Origin: Solirubrobacter pauli
Lineage (GTDB): Bacteria; Actinomycetota; Thermoleophilia; Solirubrobacterales; Solirubrobacteraceae
Direction of reading: 5' to 3'
Assembly: GCF_003633755.1 (NCBI RefSeq)
Contig: NZ_RBIL01000002.1
Coordinates: 186,001 to 250,000 of the forward strand
DNA: 64,000 nt
Position 1 is the first letter of the stretch. Each line of letters begins with the position of its first letter. The notes below the pieces were generated by a model. It was given only the letters and a program-made list of their open reading frames with translations. It had not been told where the DNA came from and searched no databases. Positions 8,013-19,405 of this stretch are shown piece by piece. Position numbers and translations under genes: made by a program.

Positions 8013-8020
8013 CGGGGTAT
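7996..8020 (+). promoter_or_regulatory. Sigma-B/SigF-like promoter of the STAS-kinase operon
   Basis: GTGTAA (7996-8001), a 13-nt spacer, and GGGTAT (8015-8020) match the general-stress consensus GTTTAA-N12-14-GGGTAT at 11 of 12 positions. The predicted transcription start falls at or just before GTG 8031. That makes the message leaderless and excludes the ATG at 8019, which lies inside the -10 box. Confidence 0.6.
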
Positions 8021-8030
8021 GTTGCGCGCG

Positions 8031-8375
8031 GTGTCGGTTAATCCACTCTTCCAGGTACGTCACGAACGGCGCGACGACGGGGTCGTCGTGATCGCGGGCG
8101 GCGAGATCGATCTCGCCACCTCACCGAAGCTGCGCGAGGCGCTGCTGAACCCGGAGGCGCGGGCCGCCTCGGTGGTCCTCGACCTGCGCGAGGTCACGTT
8201 CATCGACTCGAGCGGGCTCGGCGTGATCGTCGGCCAGCAGAAGCGCGCGCAAGAGCATGACGAGCGGTTCTCCGTGGCCGTCGGCGGGGCGTCGGCGGTG
8301 CAGCGGATCCTGGAGCTGTCGGGGTTGGCGAAGGTGCTCGACATCGTCGCCGAGCCCGCCGAGCGCCTCGCTTAG
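8031..8375 (+). CDS. STAS-domain anti-sigma factor antagonist
   Basis: A 114-residue single STAS domain. The segment VTFIDSSGLGVIVGQQKRA contains the phosphorylatable serine (about S60) of the SpoIIAA/RsbV family. In its unphosphorylated state such a protein binds the anti-sigma kinase and frees the sigma factor. GTG 8031 is chosen because of the promoter geometry. It is 6 bp upstream of a large hybrid protein that ends with an anti-sigma-type kinase domain and has a PP2C phosphatase. The pair therefore looks like a complete partner-switch input; the target sigma factor is not in view. Confidence 0.9.
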   Translation: MSVNPLFQVRHERRDDGVVVIAGGEIDLATSPKLREALLNPEARAASVVLDLREVTFIDSSGLGVIVGQQKRAQEHDERFSVAVGGASAVQRILELSGLAKVLDIVAEPAERLA

Positions 8376-8381
8376 CCGGCG

Positions 8382-12092
<3,711 letters not shown>

Positions 12093-12129
12093 GCGGACCG
12101 AAGCGACCGTTTACTCATGTAACTTCCCC

Positions 12130-12158
12130 TTGACTCTCATCCAAGTTCTGAGAGGATT
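12130..12158 (+). promoter_or_regulatory. Candidate housekeeping promoter of the ThuA/dehydrogenase gene
   Basis: TTGACT (12130-12135), a 17-nt spacer and AGGATT (12153-12158) lie in the comparatively AT-rich 194-bp gap before the gene at 12287. The resulting 5' leader would be about 120 nt and ends in a strong Shine-Dalgarno (AGGAGG, about 12280). The -10 match is moderate. Confidence 0.35.
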
Positions 12159-12286
12159 CGGCCCGAAGGGCACCTACTTCTGTGTAAGTACCGGCAGATG
12201 ATGGGTGTCCGAGCGTCATCCGCGCGTCCATGCCTCGGGAGGGCGGGCACGCGCGGTGAAGGGTCGCCCACATAACAGGAGGAGAA

Positions 12287-15200
12287 ATGGGGAGAAGAAG
12301 TTGGGGCCTCGCTCTGGCGAGCTTGGCCTTGGCCGTTCCCGCGACCGCGTCTGCCAAGGAGCAGGCGGTCGAGCCGTACAAGGTGCTGGTCGTGACCAGC
12401 ACGTCGGACGCCACGAGCGCGGCCGGCATCAGCGCGATCACCAGCGCCGTCGGCGCTGACGGGGTCGTCGAGGCGCCCGCTCCGGCCGAGGTCGGCGCGA
12501 AGTTCACGCCCGCCGGCCTGGACGCCTACCGCACGGTCGTGTTCCTGAACACGGGCCAGGCGAGCCCGCTCAACGACGCCCAGCGCGGCGCGTTCGAGGC
12601 GTACTACAAGAAGGGCGGCGGCTTCGTCGGCGTCGGCTCCGCGATCGAGACCGACTCGTCCTGGCAGTTCATGACCGACCTGCTCGGCACGCGGTCCTCG
12701 GGCAGCGCGCCGGCGCAGAGCGCCACGGTCAAGGTCATCGACCGCGTCCACGACGCGAGCAAGACCCTGCCGCAGTACTGGGATCGCGCCGAGGGTGGTT
12801 GGTACAACTTCGCCGCCAACGTGCGCGGCAAGTCGCACGTCCTGGCCTCCGTGGTGGAGGACCCGTTCGGCAAGCAGCCGCAGGGCAAGGTGCTCGACGG
12901 GATCTCCGGCGGCACCATGGGCGCCGACCACCCGATCTCGTGGTGCAAGGACTTCAGCTCCGGCCGCTCGTTCTACACGGGCCTCGGCACGAACGCCGCG
13001 GCGTTCGACGCCGACCTGACCAAGCACCTCAAGGGCGCCATCGCCTGGGCCGCCGGGCAGAGCGACCCGACCTACAGCGACTGCGGCGCCACGGTGCTGT
13101 CGAACTACCAGCAGACCAAGATCGCCGCGCCGCCGAACGTCGGTGAGCCGATCGGCTTCGTCCGCCTCAAGGACGGCCGGATCATCCAGACGCTTCGTTC
13201 GGGTCAGGTCCGGATCCACGATCCGGCCAAGGGCACGACCAAGGTCGTCGCCGACTTCCAGGCCGCGTCGACCCCGTCGAAGTTCCGCCTGTACTCGGTG
13301 TCCGAGGACGGCCTCTATGGCCCGGGCATCGACAACGACTACGACCAGAACAAGTGGCTGTACCTGTACTACTCGCCGCTGACGGTCACCGACGTCAAGC
13401 TCTCGACCGGCCAGGTCGTGACGCAGACGACGCCGATCGCCAACGCCCCGACGACGCCGCAGGCGTCGCTAACGGCCTGGGACCCGTGGGTCGGCTACTT
13501 CCAGCTGTCGCGCTTCAAGCTCGTCGAGGACGCCAACGGCGACCTGACGATGGACTTCGACTCCGAGCAGCAGATCATGCGCGTCGCGCAGAACCGCGGC
13601 TCCTGCTGCCACGTCGGCGGCGACATCGTCTTCGACAAGGACAACAACCTCATCACCGGCACCGGTGACGACAACGAGGCCGGCGGCGTCAACGGCGGCG
13701 GCTTCGGTCCGTTCAACGACCAGATGTCCGACGAGCAGCAGGTCGTGCGCGTCAACGGCGCGACCGGCGGCACGTTCACGCTGACGTTCGACGGCCAGAC
13801 GACCGCGCCGATCCCGTACGACGCGGCCGGCCCGGCCATCGACGCCGCGCTCGAGGCGCTGTCGAACATCGAGGCGGACGAGATCCAGGTCAGCCCGCTG
13901 CCGACGCAGACCGCCCCGAACACGGTCAACACGACCAACATCAACGTGTTCTTCCGCCGCGCCCGCGCGCAGAAGAACCAGCCGCAGCTGACGGTCAACA
14001 ACGCCGGCCTGCAGGGCGGGGGCACCGCGACCGTGACGACGCAGGTCGAGGGCGGCTACTTCCTGCCGCCGATCGGTGACGCGCGCCGTTCCGCGGCCAA
14101 CACGAACGACCTCCGCGGCAAGCTCCTGCGGATCAAGCCGAAGTCCGGCGCCATCGCCGCGTCCGACTTCAACAAGGCGGACTACGGCTCGGGCTCGGGC
14201 GCGTACACGATCCCGGCCGGCAACCTGTTCCCGCTCGTCGCGGGCGCGCCGCAGGCCAAGACCCGCCCGGAGATCCACTCGATGGGCTTCCGCAACCCGT
14301 TCCGCGTCGACGTCGACTCGGACGGCGTGATCTACACGAGCGACTACTCGCCGGACTCCAACACGCCTTCGCGTGGCCGTGGTCCCGCGGGCGTCGGCCG
14401 CTACGAGATCGTCCGCAAGCCGTCCAACTACGGCTGGCCGACGTGCTACTCGAGCAAGCTCGGCTACTGGGAGTGGGAGTTCAGCGAGTTCGCCGCCGGC
14501 ACCACGACCGCCGGCCGCATCCCGGTGACGGGCGCCAAGGCGATCGAGTGCGGTGGCGCGACGCAGAAGAACACGTCGCGCTGGGTGCGCGACGGCGGTC
14601 CGTCCGTCGAGCCGGGTCTGCAGGACCTGCCCCCGGTCACCGACCCGGACATCTGGTACTCGTACCAGGACAACCCGAACGCCACGCGTCCGGTCGGCAT
14701 CGGCACGCCGTGCCAGGAGTACACGAACCCGACCGTCGGCACGCCGGCGCCGGGCTCGAGCAGCGAGTGCCCGCGGCTGTTCCCGGAGCTCTTCGACGGC
14801 GGCGTCGCGCCGCACGGCATGAGCAAGTACGAGTTCGACGCGAGCAACCCGAGCACGGTGAAGTTCCCGCCGTACTACGACGACTCGGTCATCGTGGGCG
14901 AGTTCGGCCGCAACACCATGCGCGAGATCAAGCTCGACGGTGACAACCACATCCAGAAGGTCAACAACTTCCTGGACTGCGGTCAGGTCAACCCGCTCAA
15001 CCCGCCGATGTTCGAGTGCGACGCGCCGATGGACATGGCGTGGGGCTCGGACGGCGCGTTCTACCTGCTGACGTACGGCAACGGCTTCTTCACGGCCAAC
15101 TTCGACGCCGGCATGTACAAGTGGGAGTACGTCAAGGGCGCTCGCGCGCCCAAGGCCGTGCTCTCCGCCGACAAGACCGACGGTGGCGTGCCGCTGACGG

Positions 15201-16543
15201 TCAACTTCTCGAGCGCCGGCTCGCTCGACCAGGATCCGGGCGACTCGATCCGCTACGAGTGGGACTTCGGCGACGGCTCGCCGATCTCCGAGGAGGCCAA
15301 CCCGGCGCACACGTTCACCAAGGCCGGCGCCTACACCGTCGTGCTGTCCGTGATCGACTCGACGGGCAAGAAGACCTCGACCTCCACGCTCATCACCGCC
15401 GGCAACACCGCTCCGGTGATCAACATCGTGACCCCGGTCGAGGGCGGCACGTTCCAGTTCGGCGACAAGATCCCGTACTCGGTGGAGATCACCGACGCCG
15501 AGGACAAGGTCATCGACTGCAAGGACGTCGAGGTCGAGTTCATCCTCGGCCATGACGAGCACGGCCACGGCGAGGAGGAGAAGCTCGGCTGCAACGGCTT
15601 CCTCCAGACCCTCGAGGAGGACGTGTTCCACGGCGGCAACGTGTTCGGCGTGATCAGCGCGGTCTACACCGACAAGGGCAACGGTGCCGCCCCCGGCATC
15701 ACCGTGACCAAGCAGGTCAAGATCCGCCAGCGCAAGCAGGAGGTCGAGCACGCGACGTTCACCAACGGCGTGCTGGCCACGTCCACGAACGACGTGGGCG
15801 GCGGTCTGCACATGTTCAGCCTGGGCAACGCGGACTTCATCCGCCTGAACGGGCCGTTCAACCTCAAGAACGTCAACGGCATCACGTTCCGCTACGCGGA
15901 CGCGACCGCCGGCCGTGCCCCGGGCTCCGCGCTCGGCAACGTCGTGCTGCGCACGGGTTCCCAGACGGGCCCGGTCGTCGGCACGTTCGCGCTGACGGCG
16001 ACGGGCACCACGGTCGCCACCGAGCCGATCTGGAAGAGCATGACGTTCCCGCTCTCGCTCGAGGGCCAGAACGAGCTGTTCCTGACGTTCAGCGCCAACA
16101 ACGTGATGCTCCTCAACTGGGTGCAGTTCGAGGGCGAGGGCATCACGGTCGTCAAGTCGCCGCCCGCCACCGGCACCGTCGGCGGCTCGGTCCCCGCGAC
16201 CCTGGCCCTCTCGCTGGGCGCGCCGGCCTCGTTCGGCACGTTCAAGCCGGGCGTGCCCGCCGAGTACACGGCGACCACCGACGCCACGGTCATCTCGACC
16301 GCGGGTGACGCGACGCTCACCGTCGCCGACCCGAGCCCGACGAACACGGGCAAGCTGGTCAACGGCGCCTTCGCGCTGGCTCAGCCGCTCCAGGGGCTGG
16401 GCGTCGTGAAGACGTGGACCGCACCGACCTCCAACGAGAAGGTGCCGGTCACGTTCAAGCAGGCCATCGGCGCCAACGACCCGCTGCGCACGGGCTCGTA
16501 CAGCAAGACGCTCACCTTCACGCTGTCGACCACGACGCCGTAA
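12287..16543 (+). CDS. Secreted multidomain protein: ThuA, PQQ glucose/sorbosone dehydrogenase-like propeller, PKD, carbohydrate-binding-like and C-terminal 'TLST' module
   Basis: A 1418-residue exported protein. Signal peptide about 1-24 (cleavage after ATASA). ThuA-like domain about 30-265. Six-bladed quinoprotein-dehydrogenase-like propeller about 280-945 (LYGPGIDNDYDQNKWLYLYY, MGFRNPFRVDVD). A ~100-residue beta-rich insert lies at 490-591 (GGTFTLTFDGQTTAPIPYDA). PKD domain 954-1040 (YEWDFGDGSP). A His/Glu-rich segment (GHDEHGHGEEE) and a CBM6-like region about 1150-1290 follow. The last ~120 residues end TFTLSTTTP. AGGAGG sits 6-7 nt before the ATG. It likely binds or oxidises extracellular carbohydrate; the actual substrate and cofactor use are unproven. 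Confidence 0.9.
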   Translation: MGRRSWGLALASLALAVPATASAKEQAVEPYKVLVVTSTSDATSAAGISAITSAVGADGVVEAPAPAEVGAKFTPAGLDAYRTVVFLNTGQASPLNDAQRGAFEAYYKKGGGFVGVGSAIETDSSWQFMTDLLGTRSSGSAPAQSATVKVIDRVHDASKTLPQYWDRAEGGWYNFAANVRGKSHVLASVVEDPFGKQPQGKVLDGISGGTMGADHPISWCKDFSSGRSFYTGLGTNAAAFDADLTKHLKGAIAWAAGQSDPTYSDCGATVLSNYQQTKIAAPPNVGEPIGFVRLKDGRIIQTLRSGQVRIHDPAKGTTKVVADFQAASTPSKFRLYSVSEDGLYGPGIDNDYDQNKWLYLYYSPLTVTDVKLSTGQVVTQTTPIANAPTTPQASLTAWDPWVGYFQLSRFKLVEDANGDLTMDFDSEQQIMRVAQNRGSCCHVGGDIVFDKDNNLITGTGDDNEAGGVNGGGFGPFNDQMSDEQQVVRVNGATGGTFTLTFDGQTTAPIPYDAAGPAIDAALEALSNIEADEIQVSPLPTQTAPNTVNTTNINVFFRRARAQKNQPQLTVNNAGLQGGGTATVTTQVEGGYFLPPIGDARRSAANTNDLRGKLLRIKPKSGAIAASDFNKADYGSGSGAYTIPAGNLFPLVAGAPQAKTRPEIHSMGFRNPFRVDVDSDGVIYTSDYSPDSNTPSRGRGPAGVGRYEIVRKPSNYGWPTCYSSKLGYWEWEFSEFAAGTTTAGRIPVTGAKAIECGGATQKNTSRWVRDGGPSVEPGLQDLPPVTDPDIWYSYQDNPNATRPVGIGTPCQEYTNPTVGTPAPGSSSECPRLFPELFDGGVAPHGMSKYEFDASNPSTVKFPPYYDDSVIVGEFGRNTMREIKLDGDNHIQKVNNFLDCGQVNPLNPPMFECDAPMDMAWGSDGAFYLLTYGNGFFTANFDAGMYKWEYVKGARAPKAVLSADKTDGGVPLTVNFSSAGSLDQDPGDSIRYEWDFGDGSPISEEANPAHTFTKAGAYTVVLSVIDSTGKKTSTSTLITAGNTAPVINIVTPVEGGTFQFGDKIPYSVEITDAEDKVIDCKDVEVEFILGHDEHGHGEEEKLGCNGFLQTLEEDVFHGGNVFGVISAVYTDKGNGAAPGITVTKQVKIRQRKQEVEHATFTNGVLATSTNDVGGGLHMFSLGNADFIRLNGPFNLKNVNGITFRYADATAGRAPGSALGNVVLRTGSQTGPVVGTFALTATGTTVATEPIWKSMTFPLSLEGQNELFLTFSANNVMLLNWVQFEGEGITVVKSPPATGTVGGSVPATLALSLGAPASFGTFKPGVPAEYTATTDATVISTAGDATLTVADPSPTNTGKLVNGAFALAQPLQGLGVVKTWTAPTSNEKVPVTFKQAIGANDPLRTGSYSKTLTFTLSTTTP

Positions 16544-16557
16544 GGAACCGCGTTCTC

Positions 16558-16595
16558 GAAGCCGCCGTGGTGCTTTCGGGCACCGCGGCGGCTTC
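16558..16595 (+). terminator. Strong stem-loop terminator
   Basis: A 16-bp inverted repeat (GAAGCCGCCGTGGTGC / GCACCGCGGCGGCTTC) with one G-T wobble and a 6-nt TTTCGG loop begins 14 bp after the stop at 16543. It lies between two convergent genes, so it may serve both. There is no long T-run, as is usual in high-GC actinobacteria. Confidence 0.8.
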
Positions 16596-16600
16596 GCCGT

Positions 16601-17323
16601 TCAACCCCGCTCGTAGACCTCCGCGGCCGCCGCGTGGAAGCCGGGCGGCCAGCCCGTCGCCTCGAACGTCGTCGCGATCTCGCGCATCTCGCCCGCCCAC
16701 CGCCAGCCCTTGGCCTCGGCGGCGGCCTGGGCGCGTTCGAGCCGGCCCGACAGCTCGGGTTGGGAGTCGTCCCACTCGGCGTGGAGGTCGTTGTCCACGC
16801 CCAGCTCGGTCGCCGCGCCTTCGATGGCGAGGAGCAGCGCCGCGCTGCCCTTGGTCCAGGCGGCGTAGAGCATCTTCAGCGCGGAGGCGGAGCAGGGGCC
16901 GCCTTCGAGGACGCGGGCGTCGACGGTCGTGCCGGCGAACAGCGCGGCCACCTCCGCCGCGCGGGTGCCACTGAGGAACAGGCGTGGGGCGGAGGGCGAG
17001 CCGATGATGCCGCCGTCGACGTAGTGGGGCACGGCGATCCGCGCCGCGGTGCCCGGGGCGATGGCGTTGGCGTCGACGTATAGGCCGGCGAAGTCCGCGG
17101 CGGCCGCGGCCACCTCCAGCGCGCGGTCGGGTGGGCAGATCGAGAGGACGACCTCGGCGCGCGTGAGCAGGTCGGCGCCCGCGTCGGTGAAGCGGGCGGC
17201 GCGCGCGGCGGTGTCCTGCGAGCGGCCGCGGCCGTCCCAGAGGACCTCGTGGCCGGCGCTGAGCAGCGCGGTGCCGATGGCGGCGCCCATCGCGCCGGGG
17301 TGCAGGATGCCGACGCGCTTCAT
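16601..17323 (-). CDS. NAD(P)-binding reductase with DUF1932 C-terminal domain
   Basis: A 240-residue oxidoreductase of the 6-phosphogluconate/3-hydroxyisobutyrate dehydrogenase superfamily. The N-terminal Rossmann motif VGILHPGAMGAAIGTALLSAGHEV (GxxGAxxG-like) binds NAD(P)H. The helical C-terminal domain (KMLYAAWTKGSAALLLAIEGAATELG) is of the DUF1932 type seen in imine reductase-like proteins. The ATG at 17323 overlaps the TGA of the upstream SDR gene (ATGA), so the two reductases are co-translated. They share control by the divergent TetR regulator. Substrate unknown. Confidence 0.82.
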   Translation of the reverse strand: MKRVGILHPGAMGAAIGTALLSAGHEVLWDGRGRSQDTAARAARFTDAGADLLTRAEVVLSICPPDRALEVAAAAADFAGLYVDANAIAPGTAARIAVPHYVDGGIIGSPSAPRLFLSGTRAAEVAALFAGTTVDARVLEGGPCSASALKMLYAAWTKGSAALLLAIEGAATELGVDNDLHAEWDDSQPELSGRLERAQAAAEAKGWRWAGEMREIATTFEATGWPPGFHAAAAEVYERG

Positions 17324-18099
17324 GGGGCCGGACGATACGCCGTGTCCAGGCCGAGAGGGCGCACCGCCGACAAGGCGTTCACACGCTCGGCGAAGTACTC
17401 GCGGATCCAGTCGAAGGCCTCGGGCCCGAGGGGGAGGTGCAGCGGCGGCTCGTCCCGCGTGACCGCGGCGAGGATCGCGGCGGCACCCCGGGCGGGATCG
17501 TTGGGCTGGCGGCCGTGGCCGGCCTCGAGCGCCGCGCGTGGCGGCCCGATGACCTCGGCGTAGTCGGGCAGCGGCGTGCTCCAGCGCAACCCCGCTCCGC
17601 CGAACGCGGTCCGGAACGGGCCCGGCTGGACGATCGTCACGCGGATGCCGAGATGCCGCACCTCCCCGGCGAGGGCGACGGACGCCGCCTCCAGCGCTGC
17701 CTTCGGGCCCGCGTAGGCCGCGCCGCCCGGGCCGGAGGTCACGCCCACCACCGACGACAGCTGCACGATCCGCCCGAACCGGCGGGAGCGCATCCCGGGA
17801 AGCAGCGCGCGGGTCAGGGTGAGCGGCCCGAGCAGGTTGACCTCGAAGGCGTCGCGCAGCTCCGCGTCGGTGAGCTCCTCGAACGCCCCGAGCAGCCCGA
17901 AGCCCGCGTTGTTGACGAGGACGTCAACGTCGCCGGCGGCCGCCGCGGCCGCGCGGATCGACTCGGGGTCACGGAGGTCCAGGTGCAGGTCACCGCCTCC
18001 GGCGCGCGTCGTCGCCACCACCTCGTGCCCCGCCGCGCGCGCCACCGTCGCCAGCGCCGCGCCGAAGCCGCTGCTCGTGCCCGTGATCATCCATCGCAT
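17320..18099 (-). CDS. Short-chain dehydrogenase/reductase
   Basis: Classical SDR of about 259 aa. It has cofactor motif TGTSSGFG (residues 6-13), structural NNAG (LVNNAGFGLLGAFEEL), catalytic Ser in QLSSVVGVTSGPGGAAYAGPKAALE, and a YxxxK-type element (Y-A-G-P-K). The short Rossmann start favours NADP(H) but is not decisive. ATG 18099 is preferred to the upstream TTG 18105. It is the first gene of the two-gene operon with the DUF1932 reductase. The TACCATGATGGTA palindrome lies 11 bp upstream of its start. Confidence 0.9.
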   Translation of the reverse strand: MRWMITGTSSGFGAALATVARAAGHEVVATTRAGGGDLHLDLRDPESIRAAAAAAGDVDVLVNNAGFGLLGAFEELTDAELRDAFEVNLLGPLTLTRALLPGMRSRRFGRIVQLSSVVGVTSGPGGAAYAGPKAALEAASVALAGEVRHLGIRVTIVQPGPFRTAFGGAGLRWSTPLPDYAEVIGPPRAALEAGHGRQPNDPARGAAAILAAVTRDEPPLHLPLGPEAFDWIREYFAERVNALSAVRPLGLDTAYRPAP

Positions 18100-18110
18100 C
18101 CGCAAATTTC

Positions 18111-18123
18111 TACCATGATGGTA
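18111..18123. promoter_or_regulatory. Probable TetR operator, perfect 6-1-6 palindrome
   Basis: TACCAT-G-ATGGTA sits in the 35-bp gap between the divergent SDR and TetR genes. Each arm, read toward its gene, is ATGGTA ending exactly 11 nt before that gene's start codon. The operator therefore probably overlaps both -10 regions and would shut both promoters when bound. Confidence 0.65.
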
Positions 18124-18134
18124 ACTTTACGTTC

Positions 18135-18698
18135 GTGGAATCTCTGCGCGAGCGCAAGAAGGCCGCGACCCGGCAGGCCATCTCGGACGTGGCCACACGT
18201 CTGTTCGAGCGGCACGGGTTCGAGGCCGTCACGCTCGCGCAGGTCGCCGCGGCGGCGAACGTGGCGCCGAAGACGATCTGGAACTACTTCGGCAGCAAGG
18301 AGGAGCTGTTCTTCGACGCGGAGCCGGCCGTGCTCGAACGTCTCGTCGCCGCGGTCGCGGCGGGGGAGTCGCTGCGCCCCCTGCTCGACCGTCCGGTGCT
18401 CGCCGGCCCGTGCACGTGGGCGGACCTCGACGGCCCGCTGCTCGAAGGCATCCGCGGGTTCCTGGCGTGCGAGCGCGCGTCCCCGACGCTGCGGGCACGG
18501 CGCACAACGCTCACCCACGGGTGGGGCAAGCCGCTCGGCGCAGCCGCCGGCGGGCAGGTCCGCGGCGCGCTGCTGGCCGCCGTGATCCTGCTCCGCCACG
18601 AGACCGTGGCCGAGGCGGTTCTGGAGGAGCTCCCGGCCGAAGCGGTGCGCCGGCGCGTCTCAGCAGTCCTCGACGACGCGCTCGACGTGATTGGATGA
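18135..18698 (+). CDS. TetR/AcrR family transcriptional regulator
   Basis: A 187-residue regulator. The N-terminal TetR helix-turn-helix spans about 10-55 (AISDVATRLFERHGFEAVTL, then VAPKTIWNYFGSKEELFF), with the diagnostic TIWNYFGSKEELF recognition helix. The divergent C-terminal domain binds an unknown ligand. The GTG 18135 start gives a leaderless or very short leader. By position it represses itself and the divergent SDR/reductase operon through the palindrome at 18111-18123. Its stop overlaps the ATG of the HAD gene (ATGA). Confidence 0.9.
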   Translation: MESLRERKKAATRQAISDVATRLFERHGFEAVTLAQVAAAANVAPKTIWNYFGSKEELFFDAEPAVLERLVAAVAAGESLRPLLDRPVLAGPCTWADLDGPLLEGIRGFLACERASPTLRARRTTLTHGWGKPLGAAAGGQVRGALLAAVILLRHETVAEAVLEELPAEAVRRRVSAVLDDALDVIG

Positions 18699-19405
18699 GG
18701 CCCGTGGCCGACCTCGACTTCCGTGCGTTCGACGCACTCACCTTCGACTGCTACGGGACGATGATCGACTGGGAGAGCGGCATCCTCGCCGCGCTCCGGC
18801 CGGTCCTGGAGGCGCACGGCGCGAGCCGTGACGACGAGGAGCTCCTGGAGCGGTTCGCGCACCACGAGGCGGCGCTGGAAGCCGGCCCGTACCTGCGCTA
18901 CCGGCAGGTGCTCGCGGGCGCGCTGCGGGGCATCGGGACCGACCTCGGGTTCGAGCCGACCGCGGCCGAGCAGGAGGCGTTCGGCGGCTCGGTCGTCGAC
19001 TGGCCGGCGTTCGCGGACAGCCCGGCGGCGCTCGCCGCGCTCGAGGAGCGCTTCAAGCTGGGCGTGATCACCAACTGCGACGACGACCTGTTCGCGGCCT
19101 CGAACGCGAAGCTCGGGGTCGACTTCGACCACGTGATCACCGCGCAGCAGGCCGAGGGCTACAAGCCGCGGATCGAGAACTTCGAGTTCGCGTTCGCGCG
19201 CATCGACGTGCCGCGCGAGCGGATCCTGCACGTCGCGCAGAGCCTGTTCCACGACCACGTGCCCGCGAAGGCGCTCGGCCTGACGACCGTGTGGATCGAC
19301 CGCCGGGCGGGGCGCGCGGGCGGCGGGGCGACGCCGCCCGCCGCGGCCGTGCCGGACGCGACGTTTCCTGACCTCGCGCGTTTCGCGCAGGCCGCCACCG
19401 CGTAG
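18695..19405 (+). CDS. HAD-family hydrolase, haloacid dehalogenase-like
   Basis: A 236-residue HAD protein. Motif I is FDALTFDCYGTMIDW with nucleophile Asp; motif II is LGVITNCDDD; the motif III Lys lies in EGYKPRIENFEFAF; motif IV is HVAQSLFHDHVPAKALGL. The FDCYGT(L/M)IDW signature is typical of the (S)-2-haloacid dehalogenase subfamily, but many members are phosphatases. The start ATG 18695 overlaps the TetR stop, so it belongs to the rightward transcript with tetR, followed directly by nadE. Confidence 0.88.
   Translation: MRPVADLDFRAFDALTFDCYGTMIDWESGILAALRPVLEAHGASRDDEELLERFAHHEAALEAGPYLRYRQVLAGALRGIGTDLGFEPTAAEQEAFGGSVVDWPAFADSPAALAALEERFKLGVITNCDDDLFAASNAKLGVDFDHVITAQQAEGYKPRIENFEFAFARIDVPRERILHVAQSLFHDHVPAKALGLTTVWIDRRAGRAGGGATPPAAAVPDATFPDLARFAQAATA

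Noticed and set aside
13469-15811. 780-codon antisense frame opposite the ThuA/dehydrogenase gene
   Set aside because: Same GC shadow effect: Val/Arg/Asp-rich composition, no motif, and third-position bias that fits the forward gene.
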